From: an uncultured Prevotellaceae bacterium | GTDB taxonomy: Bacteria > Bacteroidota > Bacteroidia > Bacteroidales > Bacteroidaceae | Assembly (NCBI GenBank): GCA_947167455.1 | Contig: CAMVIB010000024.1 | Span: 1 to 40,828 of the forward strand | Direction: 5' to 3' | Length of the DNA: 40,828 nucleotides | Position numbers and translations under genes: made by a program | The notes under the pieces: model-generated | Seen by the model: only the letters and a program-made list of their open reading frames with translations | Told to the model about the DNA's origin: nothing | Database searches by the model: none | Shown here: in pieces, positions 1 through 8,950 of the stretch | How positions within the stretch are numbered: position 1 is the first letter of the stretch | Layout: the number at the start of each line of letters is the position of its first letter

Positions 1-74
1 GCAAGGGCGATACCGTTCAGCCCTTCTCCGAGAACGACAAGAACCGTGTGACCATCGCTATCGCTAAGGAATAA
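1..74 (+). CDS. C-terminal end of a probable OmpA-family outer-membrane protein (partial)
   Basis: Only the last 23 codons and a TAA stop (72-74) are in the window, so the start is missing. The tail reads KGDTVQPFSENDKNRVTIAI followed by AKE. A Gly-Asp-Thr, then Asn-Asp-x-Asn-Arg-Val, then alternating hydrophobic residues is how the peptidoglycan-binding OmpA domain of Bacteroidales OmpA proteins usually ends. That assignment rests on pattern recall over a very short stretch, so it is tentative. A strong hairpin follows 45 bases downstream, consistent with the end of a transcription unit. Confidence 0.45.
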   Translation, partial: KGDTVQPFSENDKNRVTIAIAKE

Positions 75-119
75 CGGCACAGTTGTTATCCCAGATAGCA
101 ACAAAGAATTAATCCAGAC

Positions 120-149
120 AGGGGCCTGGGGCTATGGCCTCAGGCCTCT
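120..149 (+). terminator. Hairpin between the OmpA-like gene and the Ig-like protein gene
   Basis: The arms 120-132 and 137-149 pair over 13 bp (two G-T wobbles) around a TATG loop. No T-run follows, so this could be a factor-dependent terminator or an mRNA 3'-end stabiliser rather than a classical intrinsic terminator. Confidence 0.5.
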
Positions 150-184
150 GCACTTATTAATAACAAGGTAAAGAGTAACGACTA

Positions 185-3100
185 ATGAAAAGAATTTATA
201 CATACGTTGCCTCATTCGCTCTTGCTTTCGGCCTCACCGCCGGAATCTATGCCGCGACAGGTGGTGCCTTTGCCATGAGTGACACTCAGACCGAGGTCGC
301 TGACGGCGATGATAACACTGGTGGTGGCAGTGGTGGCAACACAGGTGGTGATAATACTGGTGGCGACACTGGCGGCGGCAACACTGGCGGCAACACTGGC
401 GGCGGCAACACTGGCGGCAACACTGGCGGCGGCAACACTGGCGGTGACACTGGCGGCGGCAACACTGGCGGCAACACTGGCGGCGACACTGGCGGCGGCA
501 ACACTGGCGGCGACACAGGCGGTGGCAACACAGGCGGCGACACTGGCGGTGGTAACACCGGTGGCGACACTGGTGGCGAGACAGGCGGTGGTGGTGAAGT
601 CACTCCTCCGACATATACTATTAAAGGTGTCGGCAGCCTGGTAAACCCATATACTATTGAGGATTTGAATCATATAGACATTGAGACCACCGACCTGACT
701 CTCACCGGTGTGTGGGTGAAAGGTGTGGTATATGGCTATGTCAGCGGTGATGCATTTTCGACGACTACAATTGTTCATAGTGCCGACATGCCTGCTGATC
801 AGCTCGTATATAACTATGTCCTCGTTGATGCCGAAAATGCCGAAGAGCCGACGTTAGCCCAGCTCGCTCCGGCGATGCTCGGTGGTGATGTCGATAACAA
901 TGAGCAGATGCGCTCACGTCTTAACCTCGGCATCAACAAGTCTTTCCTCGGTTCCACAGTCTTGCTCTGTGGCAATATCACCAAATATAAGGGTGTGAAT
1001 GGCTTGATAAATACTAATTTCTATAGTGTCGATGGCACGACTGTTCTCCCGGAGACTTCTACTCCCACTCCTCCCGACCCTCCAACTCCCTCATCATATT
1101 CTCTCTGGATTGGTAAGACTCAGGTCACTACAGAGAATGCAAGCAATATAACATCAAAAGTCATTACCAAAGGTACTGTCTCCTTCGACGCATCGAGCAA
1201 GACATTAACCCTCGACGGTGTTACCTTTGCCTTCGATAATGTCGAAGACAGTGGCTTTGGCATAAACAGTGAGCTCGACGGTCTCAACATACTGATAAAG
1301 GGTAACGTCATCTTCAATGGCATGACCCTTTATGTCACTGGCAATACGACTGTAACCGGCAGTAAAGGAGCTACTCTGGCATTCAATGGCGGTCGTACCC
1401 TCCGTGCCTTCAATACGTCGCTGACCCTTAAGGACCTTACGCTTAATATCTCGCCGGGTAAGATTGGCTTGGACTGCACGGGAACGAAGCTTACCATCGA
1501 CAATTCCGAAGTAACCATAACTGCTTGTACGCCTGTTATTCTGTGTGACGGTGAGCCTACTCTTAAGAATTGCCGTGTTGTCTCTTCTACCCCTGGTGGT
1601 GACGTGGCCTTCGACCCTGTCTTGAACTACTACACAGTCAAGTCTTCAGAGTCAGCGGAACCCCAGATGGTGACATCTATATATATAGGTAATCGTGCCG
1701 CACCTGTCTCGCGCAAGAGCTGTGAGCTGAAGCTCAGCACCGGCATCAGTTCATATTCCGTCTCTCCCTCACAAGTCGCTACGTTCGTTGCTCCTACAGG
1801 CAAGACAGTGTCAGGCTACGACGGTGAGATAACGTATCGCAGCAGCAACTCAAGCATCATCTCTGTCAACGAGCAGACGGGCGAGCTGACATTCAACGCC
1901 CGCGGCTCTGTGACAATCACTGTCGTTGCCTCGCAGACCGACAAATACTTTGGTGCCACGGTTTCATACACCGTGAGCTACGGCAAGGAAGATCCCGGCC
2001 TGAAGTTCGGTGCTTCAGAAGTCACTGTTCCTGTCGGTGCCTATGCCCATCAGTATGGCCTCTACCCGACGAAGAAGACCAGTGCCGACTACACCCTGTC
2101 ATCCAGCAACAGCGAAGCCCTCTATATCGACGACCTCGGTGGCATCCATGTCGGCGTGGCAGGTACTACAATCCTCACCGCTACTGTTCCTGAGACGGAC
2201 AGCTTCTACGGTGCCACTGTCACCTGCACGGTGCATGTCGTGGAGAGCATGTCGAGCAATTGCACCTTCGCCCACGAGACGATGACCGTGGAATGGGGTC
2301 AGGAGGCAACCTTCGTCGGACAGACGGCAGCAACAGCCTTGGGCTACAATGGCAAGATTACCTACGTGAGCAGCAACACTGACGTCGCTACCGTAGATAC
2401 GAACACTGGTGCCGTGACACTTGTCAATCCTGGTACGACGAAGATTACCGCCCGCGCGTCGGGCACAGGCTCGTATGTCGCCACCAGTGCCGTTTACACC
2501 ATCAACTACACCAAGGCTACTCCTACGCTCTCGTTCAGCCAGCCGATTCTCAAGGTGAAACTCTCTCAGGGCACCGCCAAGCTGCCCACGCTAATCAACC
2601 CGAGTGGTGGAGAAGTGACTTATCGTAGCGGCAACCCCAGCATTGTCAGCGTTGACCCGCAGACGGGCACACTCACGCTCCTCAAGGTCGGCACGGCTCA
2701 GGTTGCGGCCATCCTCGCCGAGTCAGAGCACTATAAGGGCGCCACTATCACCTGCGAGATTCAGGTGACGAGCGACGGCACCGAGCTGACGGTTCTCGAG
2801 GTGTTGCCGACAGCCCTGTCGTTCGAAGCCGCCGGCGGCGAGAAGCGTATCAAACTGCGTTCCGACCGTGCCTGGACAGCCAGCGCCGGCCAGTCGTGGC
2901 TCACATTGTCGTCGAACGGCGGCGACCCCACATTCGAGGCCGGTGCTACTCCCACCGACGATGACTGGACATACTTGACTGCTACCTGTACGCCGAACAC
3001 AGACACGAATTCGCGTCAGACGACAATCACCATAAAGAGCGGCAGTGACATCATCAGTGTCACCGTGGTTCAGGATGGCACGGAGGATGTCGGACCGGTC

Positions 3101-4066
3101 ATCGACACTCGCACCGCTCCTAAGTTCAGCGTCTCGCCCTCGACCATCGACCTCGTGGTGACGCGTTCCAACATCACCCTGCCGGCACTCGTCGTGAGAT
3201 ATAGCGGCGACGATGCCAGCCAGATCAGCTATGAGAGCTCTGATGCGAGCGTCGTGCGCGTTGACGAGGATGGCAGCATCCATGTCGTAGGCCAGGGTCA
3301 GGCCGTGCTGAAGGTCAAGGCCAGCGGCACCGAGTTCTACAAGCCTGCCGAGGCCACGGTGACTGTCAATGCCACGTTCCCCGACCCCGACCTCGTTGAG
3401 GACATCCCGGCTCTCGACGGCGACGTCACGGTGAACCTCGCTGCCCTTGCCGACAAGGACATGAGCACCGGCGGCGTTCAGGACAACATCTACTACAGCA
3501 TGAACACCGACTTGAGCGTCGGCGATGGCTACAGCGCAGCCGACGGTTGCCTCATCCTCAACTCCACGATGACAGATGCTCAGATGGATGAGGTTGCCTC
3601 ACAGACCTTGGCAGAGGTTGACGAGGACGGCAAGTTCCATGGCATCATCATGAAGGTGCCTGCCGGCGAGGGTAAGATCACCATCGACTGCCAGACGGGC
3701 ATCCACCCGCTCATGGTCAAGTTGGGTCCCGGCGAGGCCAAGCAGAACCTGAAGTCGCCGCGCGGCGAGGTTGAGATAGCCTACAACGTCATGGCTCCTA
3801 CGCTCGTGTATATCTATGCCAAACAGCTGTCGGCCAGCGGCTCGTCACTGCGCAGTGTACGTCGCGCCCCGAAGAAGAGCGACGCCACCAGCGTCCTCAT
3901 CTATGGCATCAAGGTCACGGGCAACGGCAGCGCCGTGGCCGGTGTTAAGGCCGACGGCAGCGATGACGTCGAATTCTATAGCGTCGGCGGCCAGCAGGTG
4001 GCACGTAAGAACGTCCGTCATGGCGTCTTCGTGGGCACCGATGGCAGCAAAAGAGCTATAAAATAG
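185..4066 (+). CDS. Large secreted multi-domain protein with Gly-rich linker, DUF6359-like, Ig-like (Big_2) and BACON domains
   Basis: A 1293-aa protein with an N-terminal signal peptide (about residues 1-30). Residues about 45-137 are a low-complexity linker of GGNTGG and GGDTGG units. Residues about 145-285 resemble the OB-fold-like DUF6359 domain (WVKGVVYGYV, then RLNLGINKSFLGSTVLLCG). About 305-500 is a repetitive beta-rich stretch. Bacterial Ig-like modules follow at about 517-598, 606-688, 692-773, 779-861 and 979-1063, each with a 'SSN..i.sV....G.v....G...ita' pattern. A BACON domain lies at about 871-965 (ALSFEAAGGEKRI, WLTLSSNGG, VTVVQDG). The tail (VEFYSVGGQQVARKN..GVFV) is the remnant-like C-terminus common on secreted Prevotella-type proteins. 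No catalytic motif is seen. The likely role is surface adhesion or carbohydrate/mucin binding, but the ligand is unknown. Confidence 0.85.
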   Translation: MKRIYTYVASFALAFGLTAGIYAATGGAFAMSDTQTEVADGDDNTGGGSGGNTGGDNTGGDTGGGNTGGNTGGGNTGGNTGGGNTGGDTGGGNTGGNTGGDTGGGNTGGDTGGGNTGGDTGGGNTGGDTGGETGGGGEVTPPTYTIKGVGSLVNPYTIEDLNHIDIETTDLTLTGVWVKGVVYGYVSGDAFSTTTIVHSADMPADQLVYNYVLVDAENAEEPTLAQLAPAMLGGDVDNNEQMRSRLNLGINKSFLGSTVLLCGNITKYKGVNGLINTNFYSVDGTTVLPETSTPTPPDPPTPSSYSLWIGKTQVTTENASNITSKVITKGTVSFDASSKTLTLDGVTFAFDNVEDSGFGINSELDGLNILIKGNVIFNGMTLYVTGNTTVTGSKGATLAFNGGRTLRAFNTSLTLKDLTLNISPGKIGLDCTGTKLTIDNSEVTITACTPVILCDGEPTLKNCRVVSSTPGGDVAFDPVLNYYTVKSSESAEPQMVTSIYIGNRAAPVSRKSCELKLSTGISSYSVSPSQVATFVAPTGKTVSGYDGEITYRSSNSSIISVNEQTGELTFNARGSVTITVVASQTDKYFGATVSYTVSYGKEDPGLKFGASEVTVPVGAYAHQYGLYPTKKTSADYTLSSSNSEALYIDDLGGIHVGVAGTTILTATVPETDSFYGATVTCTVHVVESMSSNCTFAHETMTVEWGQEATFVGQTAATALGYNGKITYVSSNTDVATVDTNTGAVTLVNPGTTKITARASGTGSYVATSAVYTINYTKATPTLSFSQPILKVKLSQGTAKLPTLINPSGGEVTYRSGNPSIVSVDPQTGTLTLLKVGTAQVAAILAESEHYKGATITCEIQVTSDGTELTVLEVLPTALSFEAAGGEKRIKLRSDRAWTASAGQSWLTLSSNGGDPTFEAGATPTDDDWTYLTATCTPNTDTNSRQTTITIKSGSDIISVTVVQDGTEDVGPVIDTRTAPKFSVSPSTIDLVVTRSNITLPALVVRYSGDDASQISYESSDASVVRVDEDGSIHVVGQGQAVLKVKASGTEFYKPAEATVTVNATFPDPDLVEDIPALDGDVTVNLAALADKDMSTGGVQDNIYYSMNTDLSVGDGYSAADGCLILNSTMTDAQMDEVASQTLAEVDEDGKFHGIIMKVPAGEGKITIDCQTGIHPLMVKLGPGEAKQNLKSPRGEVEIAYNVMAPTLVYIYAKQLSASGSSLRSVRRAPKKSDATSVLIYGIKVTGNGSAVAGVKADGSDDVEFYSVGGQQVARKNVRHGVFVGTDGSKRAIK
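316..600 (+). repeat. In-frame Gly-Asn/Asp-Thr-Gly coding repeat
   Basis: The DNA is a mosaic of short units built on GGCGGCAACACT and GGCGGCGACACT. It encodes the glycine-rich linker of the surrounding secreted protein. Units vary mainly by Asn/Asp and by synonymous Gly codons. Because all units are multiples of 3 bp, copy-number change would alter linker length without breaking the frame. Confidence 0.85.
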
Positions 4067-4086
4067 GCAGAATCACATAATAATGA

Positions 4087-4118
4087 TGAAAAAAGGTCGC
4101 TTCGGCGACCTTTTTTCA
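4087..4118 (+). terminator. Intrinsic terminator after the Ig-like protein gene
   Basis: A perfect stem pairs 4087-4100 with 4105-4118 around a TTCG tetraloop, with the A-run on the left and the T-run on the right (AAAAAAGGTCGC-TTCG-GCGACCTTTTTT at its core). Because both arms end in A/T runs, it can act on either strand. It sits 21 bases after the stop codon. Confidence 0.92.
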
Positions 4119-4129
4119 TTTTTAATAGC

Positions 4130-4137
4130 TAACTTTG
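4130..4137 (+). promoter_or_regulatory. Candidate minus-7 box for the OPT transporter
   Basis: TAACTTTG matches the Bacteroidota minus-7 consensus TAnnTTTG. It lies directly downstream of the terminator and about 100 bases before the transporter start. No good minus-33 TTTG is visible at the expected spacing. Confidence 0.45.
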
Positions 4138-4235
4138 TCGCCAAATAGCGAAGGATATCATAAAGTGTGCTCGAAGGAGTGTGCACGCCGTGATGTTCAA
4201 GACACGACTATCGTAGATTAAAACTGTCGTAAGAT

Positions 4236-6266
4236 ATGGAAGAAAACAAGCAAGCGCAGCTTCCCGATAATGCTTTCCGTGAGTTGCGCGAAGGTGAACG
4301 TTATGAACCGCTGATGGACGGGCGCAAGAGCTATCCCGAGGTCAACGCCTGGAGCGTAGGGTGGGGCATTGTCATGGCCGTGCTCTTCAGCGCTGCCGCG
4401 GCCTACCTCGGCCTTAAGGTGGGTCAGGTCTTCGAGGCCGCCATCCCCATTGCCATCATCGCCGTGGGCGTCGGCACCGTTGCCAAGCGCAAGGGTGCCC
4501 TCGGCGAGAACGTCATCATACAGAGCATCGGAGCCTGTTCGGGGTCGGTGGTGGCGGGAGCCATCTTCACCCTGCCCGCACTATATATCCTTCAGGCCAA
4601 GTACCCCGAGGTCAGTGCCTCGTTCATGAGCATCTTCCTCAGCTCTCTGCTCGGCGGCATACTGGGCATCCTCTTCATGATACCCTTCCGCAAGTACTTT
4701 GTCAGCGACATGCATGGCAAGTACCCGTTCCCCGAGGCCACGGCCACCACGCAGGTGCTCGTCTCCGGCGAGCAGGGTGGCTCGCAGGCCAAGCCCCTGC
4801 TCATCGCGGGTCTTGTGGGCGGCCTCTATGACTTCGCCGTGGCCACCTTCGGCTGGTGGAACGAGAACTTCACGAGCCGCGTGACGGCCTTCGGTGCCGA
4901 CGTTGCCGAGCGCTGGAAGCTCGTGTTCAAGGTCAACACGGGTGCTGCCGTGATGGGTCTGGGCTACATCGTGGGCCTGAAGTATGCGTTCATCATCTGT
5001 TGCGGGTCGTTCTTCGTGTGGTGGCTCCTCGTGCCGGGCATGGCATTGCTCTTCCCCGACACCGTCCTCAACCAGTGGGACCCCTCCATCACCGATGCCG
5101 TGGGTGCCATGTCGCCCGAGGCCATCTTCCGCGCCTATGCCAAGAGCATAGGCATTGGCGGCATAGCCATGGCGGGTCTGATAGGCATCTGGAAAAGCCG
5201 CGACGTCATCATAGGTGCCGTCAAGCGTATGGGCGGCGGCCAGGCATCGCAGGACTCACAAGGTTCCCATGCTGCTCATGGCTCACATGCCACAGCACAG
5301 TCTGTCCCGCTGCGCACGGCTCGCGACCTGCCCTTCAGGCTCATCGCGTGGGGCGCTGCGCTCACCATCCTCGTCACATACCTGTTCTTCTGGCTGGGCG
5401 TGATGGACGGCAACCTGCTGTTTGCCACCGTGGGCATCGTGCTCGTGGCCGGCATTGCCTTCCTGTTCACCACTGTGGCAGCCAACGCCATCGCCATCGT
5501 GGGTAGCAACCCCGTCAGCGGCATGACGCTGATGACGCTAATCCTGGCCTCTGTCGTCATGGTTGCCGTGGGGCTTACAGGCACGGGCGGCATGGTGGCC
5601 GCCCTCATCATGGGCGGTGTGGTTTGTACGGCGCTCAGCGTCGCCGGCTCGTTCATCACCGATCTGAAGATAGGCTACTGGCTCGGCACCACGCCCGCCA
5701 AGCAGGAGACATGGAAGTTCCTCGGTGTGCTCGTTTCTGCGGCCACGGTGGGCGGCGTCATGATACTGCTCAACGAGACCTATGACTTCGCCTCGGGCGA
5801 GCTTGCCGCCCCGCAGGCCAACGCCATGGCCGCCGTCATCGAACCCCTCATGAGCGGCGTCGGTGCGCCGTGGCTGCTCTACGCCATCGGCGCCGTGCTG
5901 GCACTCGTGCTCACATGGCTTGGCGTGCCGGCCCTGGCCTTCGCCCTGGGCATGTTCATCCCCCTGGAGCTGAACACCCCGCTGCTCGTCGGCGGCTTGG
6001 TCAACTGGTACGTCACGTCGCGCTCCACCAACGCTGCCGTCAACAAGGCTCGCGGCGAGCGCGGCACGCTGCTGGCCTCGGGTTTCATCGCCGGCGGGGC
6101 ACTCATGGGCGTCGTCTCGGCGCTGCTTCGTTTCGTGGGCTTCAATCCCATCGACGAGGCATGGCTCGCCAACCCGCTGTCGGAGGTGTGCTCGCTCGTG
6201 GCCTACGTCATGCTCATCGCATACGTGGTCATGGCCAGCCTCAAGGCCGTGCCAAACGCTAAATAA
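4236..6266 (+). CDS. OPT-family oligopeptide transporter
   Basis: A 676-aa polytopic inner-membrane protein with roughly 14-16 hydrophobic segments. It matches the OPT superfamily in its prokaryotic form: an early GWGIVMAVLFSAAAAYLGLK segment, IPIAIIAVGVG, NVIIQSIGACSGSVVAGAIF, a central KYPFPEATATTQVL and the NPVSGMTLM motif. Family members take up oligopeptides or metal-siderophore conjugates by secondary transport; the substrate cannot be assigned here. A hydrophilic His/Ser-rich loop (GSHAAHGSHATAQS, about residues 343-356) lies in the middle and could touch metal, which is speculation. It starts with a new promoter after a terminator. A small membrane-protein gene begins 17 bases after its stop and may be co-transcribed. 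Length and motifs look complete. Confidence 0.9.
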   Translation: MEENKQAQLPDNAFRELREGERYEPLMDGRKSYPEVNAWSVGWGIVMAVLFSAAAAYLGLKVGQVFEAAIPIAIIAVGVGTVAKRKGALGENVIIQSIGACSGSVVAGAIFTLPALYILQAKYPEVSASFMSIFLSSLLGGILGILFMIPFRKYFVSDMHGKYPFPEATATTQVLVSGEQGGSQAKPLLIAGLVGGLYDFAVATFGWWNENFTSRVTAFGADVAERWKLVFKVNTGAAVMGLGYIVGLKYAFIICCGSFFVWWLLVPGMALLFPDTVLNQWDPSITDAVGAMSPEAIFRAYAKSIGIGGIAMAGLIGIWKSRDVIIGAVKRMGGGQASQDSQGSHAAHGSHATAQSVPLRTARDLPFRLIAWGAALTILVTYLFFWLGVMDGNLLFATVGIVLVAGIAFLFTTVAANAIAIVGSNPVSGMTLMTLILASVVMVAVGLTGTGGMVAALIMGGVVCTALSVAGSFITDLKIGYWLGTTPAKQETWKFLGVLVSAATVGGVMILLNETYDFASGELAAPQANAMAAVIEPLMSGVGAPWLLYAIGAVLALVLTWLGVPALAFALGMFIPLELNTPLLVGGLVNWYVTSRSTNAAVNKARGERGTLLASGFIAGGALMGVVSALLRFVGFNPIDEAWLANPLSEVCSLVAYVMLIAYVVMASLKAVPNAK

Positions 6267-6283
6267 AGCTAAAAGATAGCCCG

Positions 6284-6550
6284 ATGAGCAACAAGCGAAC
6301 GAATAATGGCGTACCTTTGCAGCAAAAGGTTACAGCAAAAGGCCGGAAGTCCACTGTCTGGCTCGAGAAGCTCGGCACATACCTGATAGATGTGTCAAAG
6401 TATCTCCTGACTGGTGTTCTGATCAGTTCTCTGATGAGTGACTACGAAAGCAGTCGTGAGACGATATATTGGTTGGGTGGGCTGGCAGCTGTCGTAACGC
6501 TTGTGGTTGGCTTGCTTCTTGTTAACAAGTACTCTAAAAAAGACAAATGA
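6284..6550 (+). CDS. Small two-helix membrane protein (DUF6722-like)
   Basis: An 88-aa protein with a basic N-terminus, a conserved-looking segment (WLEKLGTYLIDVSKYLLTGV) and two membrane helices at about residues 38-52 and 62-80, ending in a lysine-rich tail. It resembles the small Bacteroidales membrane proteins annotated as DUF6722, recalled rather than searched. It starts 17 bases after the OPT stop. A minus-7 promoter motif (6312-6320) lies inside the first codons. If that promoter is used for this gene, translation would need a later start, but no downstream ATG precedes the first helix, so 6284 is kept. Confidence 0.65.
   Translation: MSNKRTNNGVPLQQKVTAKGRKSTVWLEKLGTYLIDVSKYLLTGVLISSLMSDYESSRETIYWLGGLAAVVTLVVGLLLVNKYSKKDK
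6312..6320 (+). promoter_or_regulatory. Perfect minus-7 box inside the start of the DUF6722-like gene
   Basis: TACCTTTGC is a full TAnnTTTGC match lying 28 bases inside the ORF. It could drive the downstream 35-aa gene and pta. No minus-33 element is obvious. Confidence 0.4.
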
Positions 6551-6551
6551 T

Positions 6552-6659
6552 ATGGGAGCATTAATGGTTTATGGAATCGTAGGTATTCCTTGTGTGCTGT
6601 TTCTTCTTTACCTGCTGACCCCATGGGGGCAGAGTTGGTATTTCGATGATAACGTATAG
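6552..6659 (+). CDS. 35-aa single-helix membrane microprotein
   Basis: An ATG one base after the preceding stop opens a 35-codon frame ending TAG at 6657-6659. The product starts MGALMVYGIVGIPCVLFLLY, a single strong membrane helix, and ends TPWGQSWYFDDNV, an aromatic/acidic tail. The tight spacing, uninterrupted helix and well-formed polar tail suggest a real gene. Its position after another small membrane protein suggests the two are made together. I cannot name a family; small Bacteroidales membrane proteins with a helix plus GQ-W tail seem familiar, but this is recall only. Confidence 0.55.
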   Translation: MGALMVYGIVGIPCVLFLLYLLTPWGQSWYFDDNV

Positions 6660-6714
6660 CCACGCATACTTAACTGTTGACGCGTGATTTCTCAATTCGA
6701 AATATATATCAATC

Positions 6715-7722
6715 GTGACACTAATCGAATCCATCATTGCACGTGCGCAAGCCAACCCGCAGCGCATCGTGCTGCCCGAGGCAGAAGAGGAGCGCACGCT
6801 GTGTGCCGCCGACCGGGCGCTGGCCGACAAGCTGGCCGACATCATCCTCATCGGCAACCCCGCCAAGGTGCAAGCCCTGGCCCAGAAGAACGGCCTGACA
6901 CACATCGGCGAGGCCACGCTCATCGACCCCGACAACTATGAGCGCTCGGAGGAGCTGGCACAGCAGCTCTACGAGCTGCGCAAGAAGAAGGGCATGACCA
7001 TCGAGCAGGCTCGCGAGCTCGTCAAGAACCCCCTTTACCTCGGCTGCATGATCATCAAGACCAATGGTGCCGACGGCCAGATCAGTGGAGCGCTCTCCAC
7101 CACCGGCGAGACACTGCGCCCCGCGTTGCAGATCATCAAGTGCGCTCCCGGCATCACGTGTGTCAGCGGCGCCATGCTGCTCATCACCCAGAAGCCCGAG
7201 TATGGCGAGAACGGAGTGCTCGTCATGGGCGACGTGGCCGTCACTCCCATGCCCGATGCCGACCAGCTGGCACAGATTGCCGTGTGTACGGCTCAGACCG
7301 CCCGGAGCGTTGCCGGCTTCGCCGACCCGCGCGTGGCCATGTTGAGTTTTTCCACAAAAGGCTCGGCCAAGCACGAGGTGGTCGATAAGGTCATCGAAGC
7401 CACACGCCTGGTGCATGAGCGCCAGCCCGAGCTGAAGGTGGATGGCGAGCTGCAGGCTGATGCCGCCCTCGTGCCCGGCGTGGGCAAGAAGAAAGCCCCC
7501 GGCAGCGACATCGCCGGCCAGGCCAACGTGCTCATAGCCCCCAACCTCGAGGTGGGCAACATCGCCTACAAGCTCGTGCAGCGTCTGGGCGACGCCATCG
7601 CCATAGGCCCCATCCTCCAGGGCATAGCCCGCCCCGTCAACGACCTCAGCCGCGGTTGCAGCGTCGAGGACATTTATTACCTCATTGCCATCACCGCCTG
7701 CCAGGCCATGGATGCCAACTAA
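6715..7722 (+). CDS. pta: Phosphate acetyltransferase
   Basis: A 335-aa enzyme that interconverts acetyl-CoA and acetyl phosphate in the cytoplasm. The length fits the single-domain Pta type without the long N-terminal regulatory domain. Recognisable blocks are RIVLPEAEEERTL near the N-terminus, GCMIIKTNGADGQISGA, MGDVAVTPMPDADQLAQIA, RVAMLSFSTKGSAKH, DGELQADAALVPGV and GDAIAIGPILQGIARPVNDLSRGC near the end. Translation appears to start at GTG (6715); the family motif begins a few residues later and no upstream ATG fits. It lies 19 bases before ackA, forming the usual acetate-producing, ATP-yielding operon. Confidence 0.96.
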   Translation: MTLIESIIARAQANPQRIVLPEAEEERTLCAADRALADKLADIILIGNPAKVQALAQKNGLTHIGEATLIDPDNYERSEELAQQLYELRKKKGMTIEQARELVKNPLYLGCMIIKTNGADGQISGALSTTGETLRPALQIIKCAPGITCVSGAMLLITQKPEYGENGVLVMGDVAVTPMPDADQLAQIAVCTAQTARSVAGFADPRVAMLSFSTKGSAKHEVVDKVIEATRLVHERQPELKVDGELQADAALVPGVGKKKAPGSDIAGQANVLIAPNLEVGNIAYKLVQRLGDAIAIGPILQGIARPVNDLSRGCSVEDIYYLIAITACQAMDAN

Positions 7723-7741
7723 ACTCTATTCAACAACATAA

Positions 7742-8938
7742 ATGAAGATACTTGTTCTCAACTGTGGCTCCTCGTCCATCAAGTACGCCTTGTATGACAT
7801 GGACGACCACAGTGTCATCACCAGCGGCGGCATCGAGAAGATTGGTCTGCCCGATTCGTTCATCAAAATCAAGGCCAAGGGCCAGAAGGTGCAGTTCGAT
7901 GCCCCTGTGCCAGAGCACACCGCCGGCGTGCAGCTCATCTTCAAGGTCCTCACCGAGGGCGACCTGGCTGTGCTCAGTGACTTGCACGAAATCGACGCCG
8001 TGGGCCACCGCATGGTGCATGGCGGCGAGCGTTTCTCCGAGAGCGTGCTGCTCACGCCCGAGGTGATGGAGCAGTTTGCCGCGTGCAACGACCTTGCCCC
8101 GCTCCACAATCCTGCAAACATCAAGGGCGTTGACGCCGTCAAGGCCCTGCTGCCCGAGCTGCCGCAGGTGGGCGTGTTCGACACCGCCTTCCACCAGACC
8201 ATGCCCGACTATGCCTACATGTACGCTCTCCCCTATGAGCTGTATGAGAAGTACGGCGTGCGCCGCTACGGCTTCCACGGCACCAGCCACCGCTACGTTT
8301 CGCAGCGTGTGCTCGAGTTCCTGGGCATTCCGCGCGAGGGTTCGCGCATCATCACCTGCCACATCGGCGGCGGTGCCAGCATGGCCGCCGTGAAGGATGG
8401 CCGCGTCATCGACACCACCATGGGTCTCACCCCGCTCGAGGGCCTGATGATGGGCACGCGCTCCGGCGACATCGATGCCGGTGCCGTCACCTTCCTCATG
8501 GACAAGCTCGGCCTCGACACCCACGGCATCAGCAACCTGCTCAACAAGCAGAGCGGCCTGCTCGGCGTGAGCGAGGGTCGCAGCGACTTCCGCGACATCC
8601 TGGCAGGCATAGCCGAGGGCAACGACCACGCCCGTCTGGCCAAGGAGATGTACACCTACCGCATCAAGAAATACATCGGCGCCTATGCCGCCGCCATGGG
8701 TGGCGTGGATGTCATCCTGTTCACCGCCGGCGCCGGCGAGAACCAGTGGGAGGTGCGCGAGGGTGCCACCAAGGGCCTCGAGTACCTCGGCGTGGAGGTT
8801 GACGAGCAGAAGAACCACGCCTGCCGCGCCACGGAGGCCGTCATCAGCACCGACGCCTCGCGCGTGAAGGTGTGTGTCATCCCCACTGACGAGGAGCTGA
8901 TGATAGCCATGGACACGCTGGCCATCGTGGGCAAATAG
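7742..8938 (+). CDS. ackA: Acetate kinase
   Basis: A 398-aa enzyme, the normal length for the family. It converts acetyl phosphate and ADP to acetate and ATP, completing the Pta-AckA route. Signature blocks are LVLNCGSSSIKY at the N-terminus, VGHRMVHGGERF, VFDTAFHQTMP, RRYGFHGTSHRYVS, CHIGGGASMAAVKDGR, DTTMGLTPLEGLMMGTRSGDID and FTAGAGENQWEVRE. All expected substrate-binding residues look present. It ends before a pair of hairpins and faces the minus-strand LpxH-like gene tail to tail. Confidence 0.97.
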   Translation: MKILVLNCGSSSIKYALYDMDDHSVITSGGIEKIGLPDSFIKIKAKGQKVQFDAPVPEHTAGVQLIFKVLTEGDLAVLSDLHEIDAVGHRMVHGGERFSESVLLTPEVMEQFAACNDLAPLHNPANIKGVDAVKALLPELPQVGVFDTAFHQTMPDYAYMYALPYELYEKYGVRRYGFHGTSHRYVSQRVLEFLGIPREGSRIITCHIGGGASMAAVKDGRVIDTTMGLTPLEGLMMGTRSGDIDAGAVTFLMDKLGLDTHGISNLLNKQSGLLGVSEGRSDFRDILAGIAEGNDHARLAKEMYTYRIKKYIGAYAAAMGGVDVILFTAGAGENQWEVREGATKGLEYLGVEVDEQKNHACRATEAVISTDASRVKVCVIPTDEELMIAMDTLAIVGK

Positions 8939-8950
8939 CCAGCTGCTTGC

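Noticed and set aside
286..603. Long antisense and alternate-frame ORFs (Pro/Val-rich and Ala/Thr/Val-rich repeats) across the glycine-rich tract
   Set aside because: They exist only because the tract is a codon-multiple repeat lacking stops in any frame; composition is periodic and no start context or homology supports them.
4030..4066. Type IX secretion C-terminal signal on the Ig-like protein
   Set aside because: The tail resembles the degenerate form common in Prevotella-type proteins, but no key features of a working signal can be confirmed by eye.
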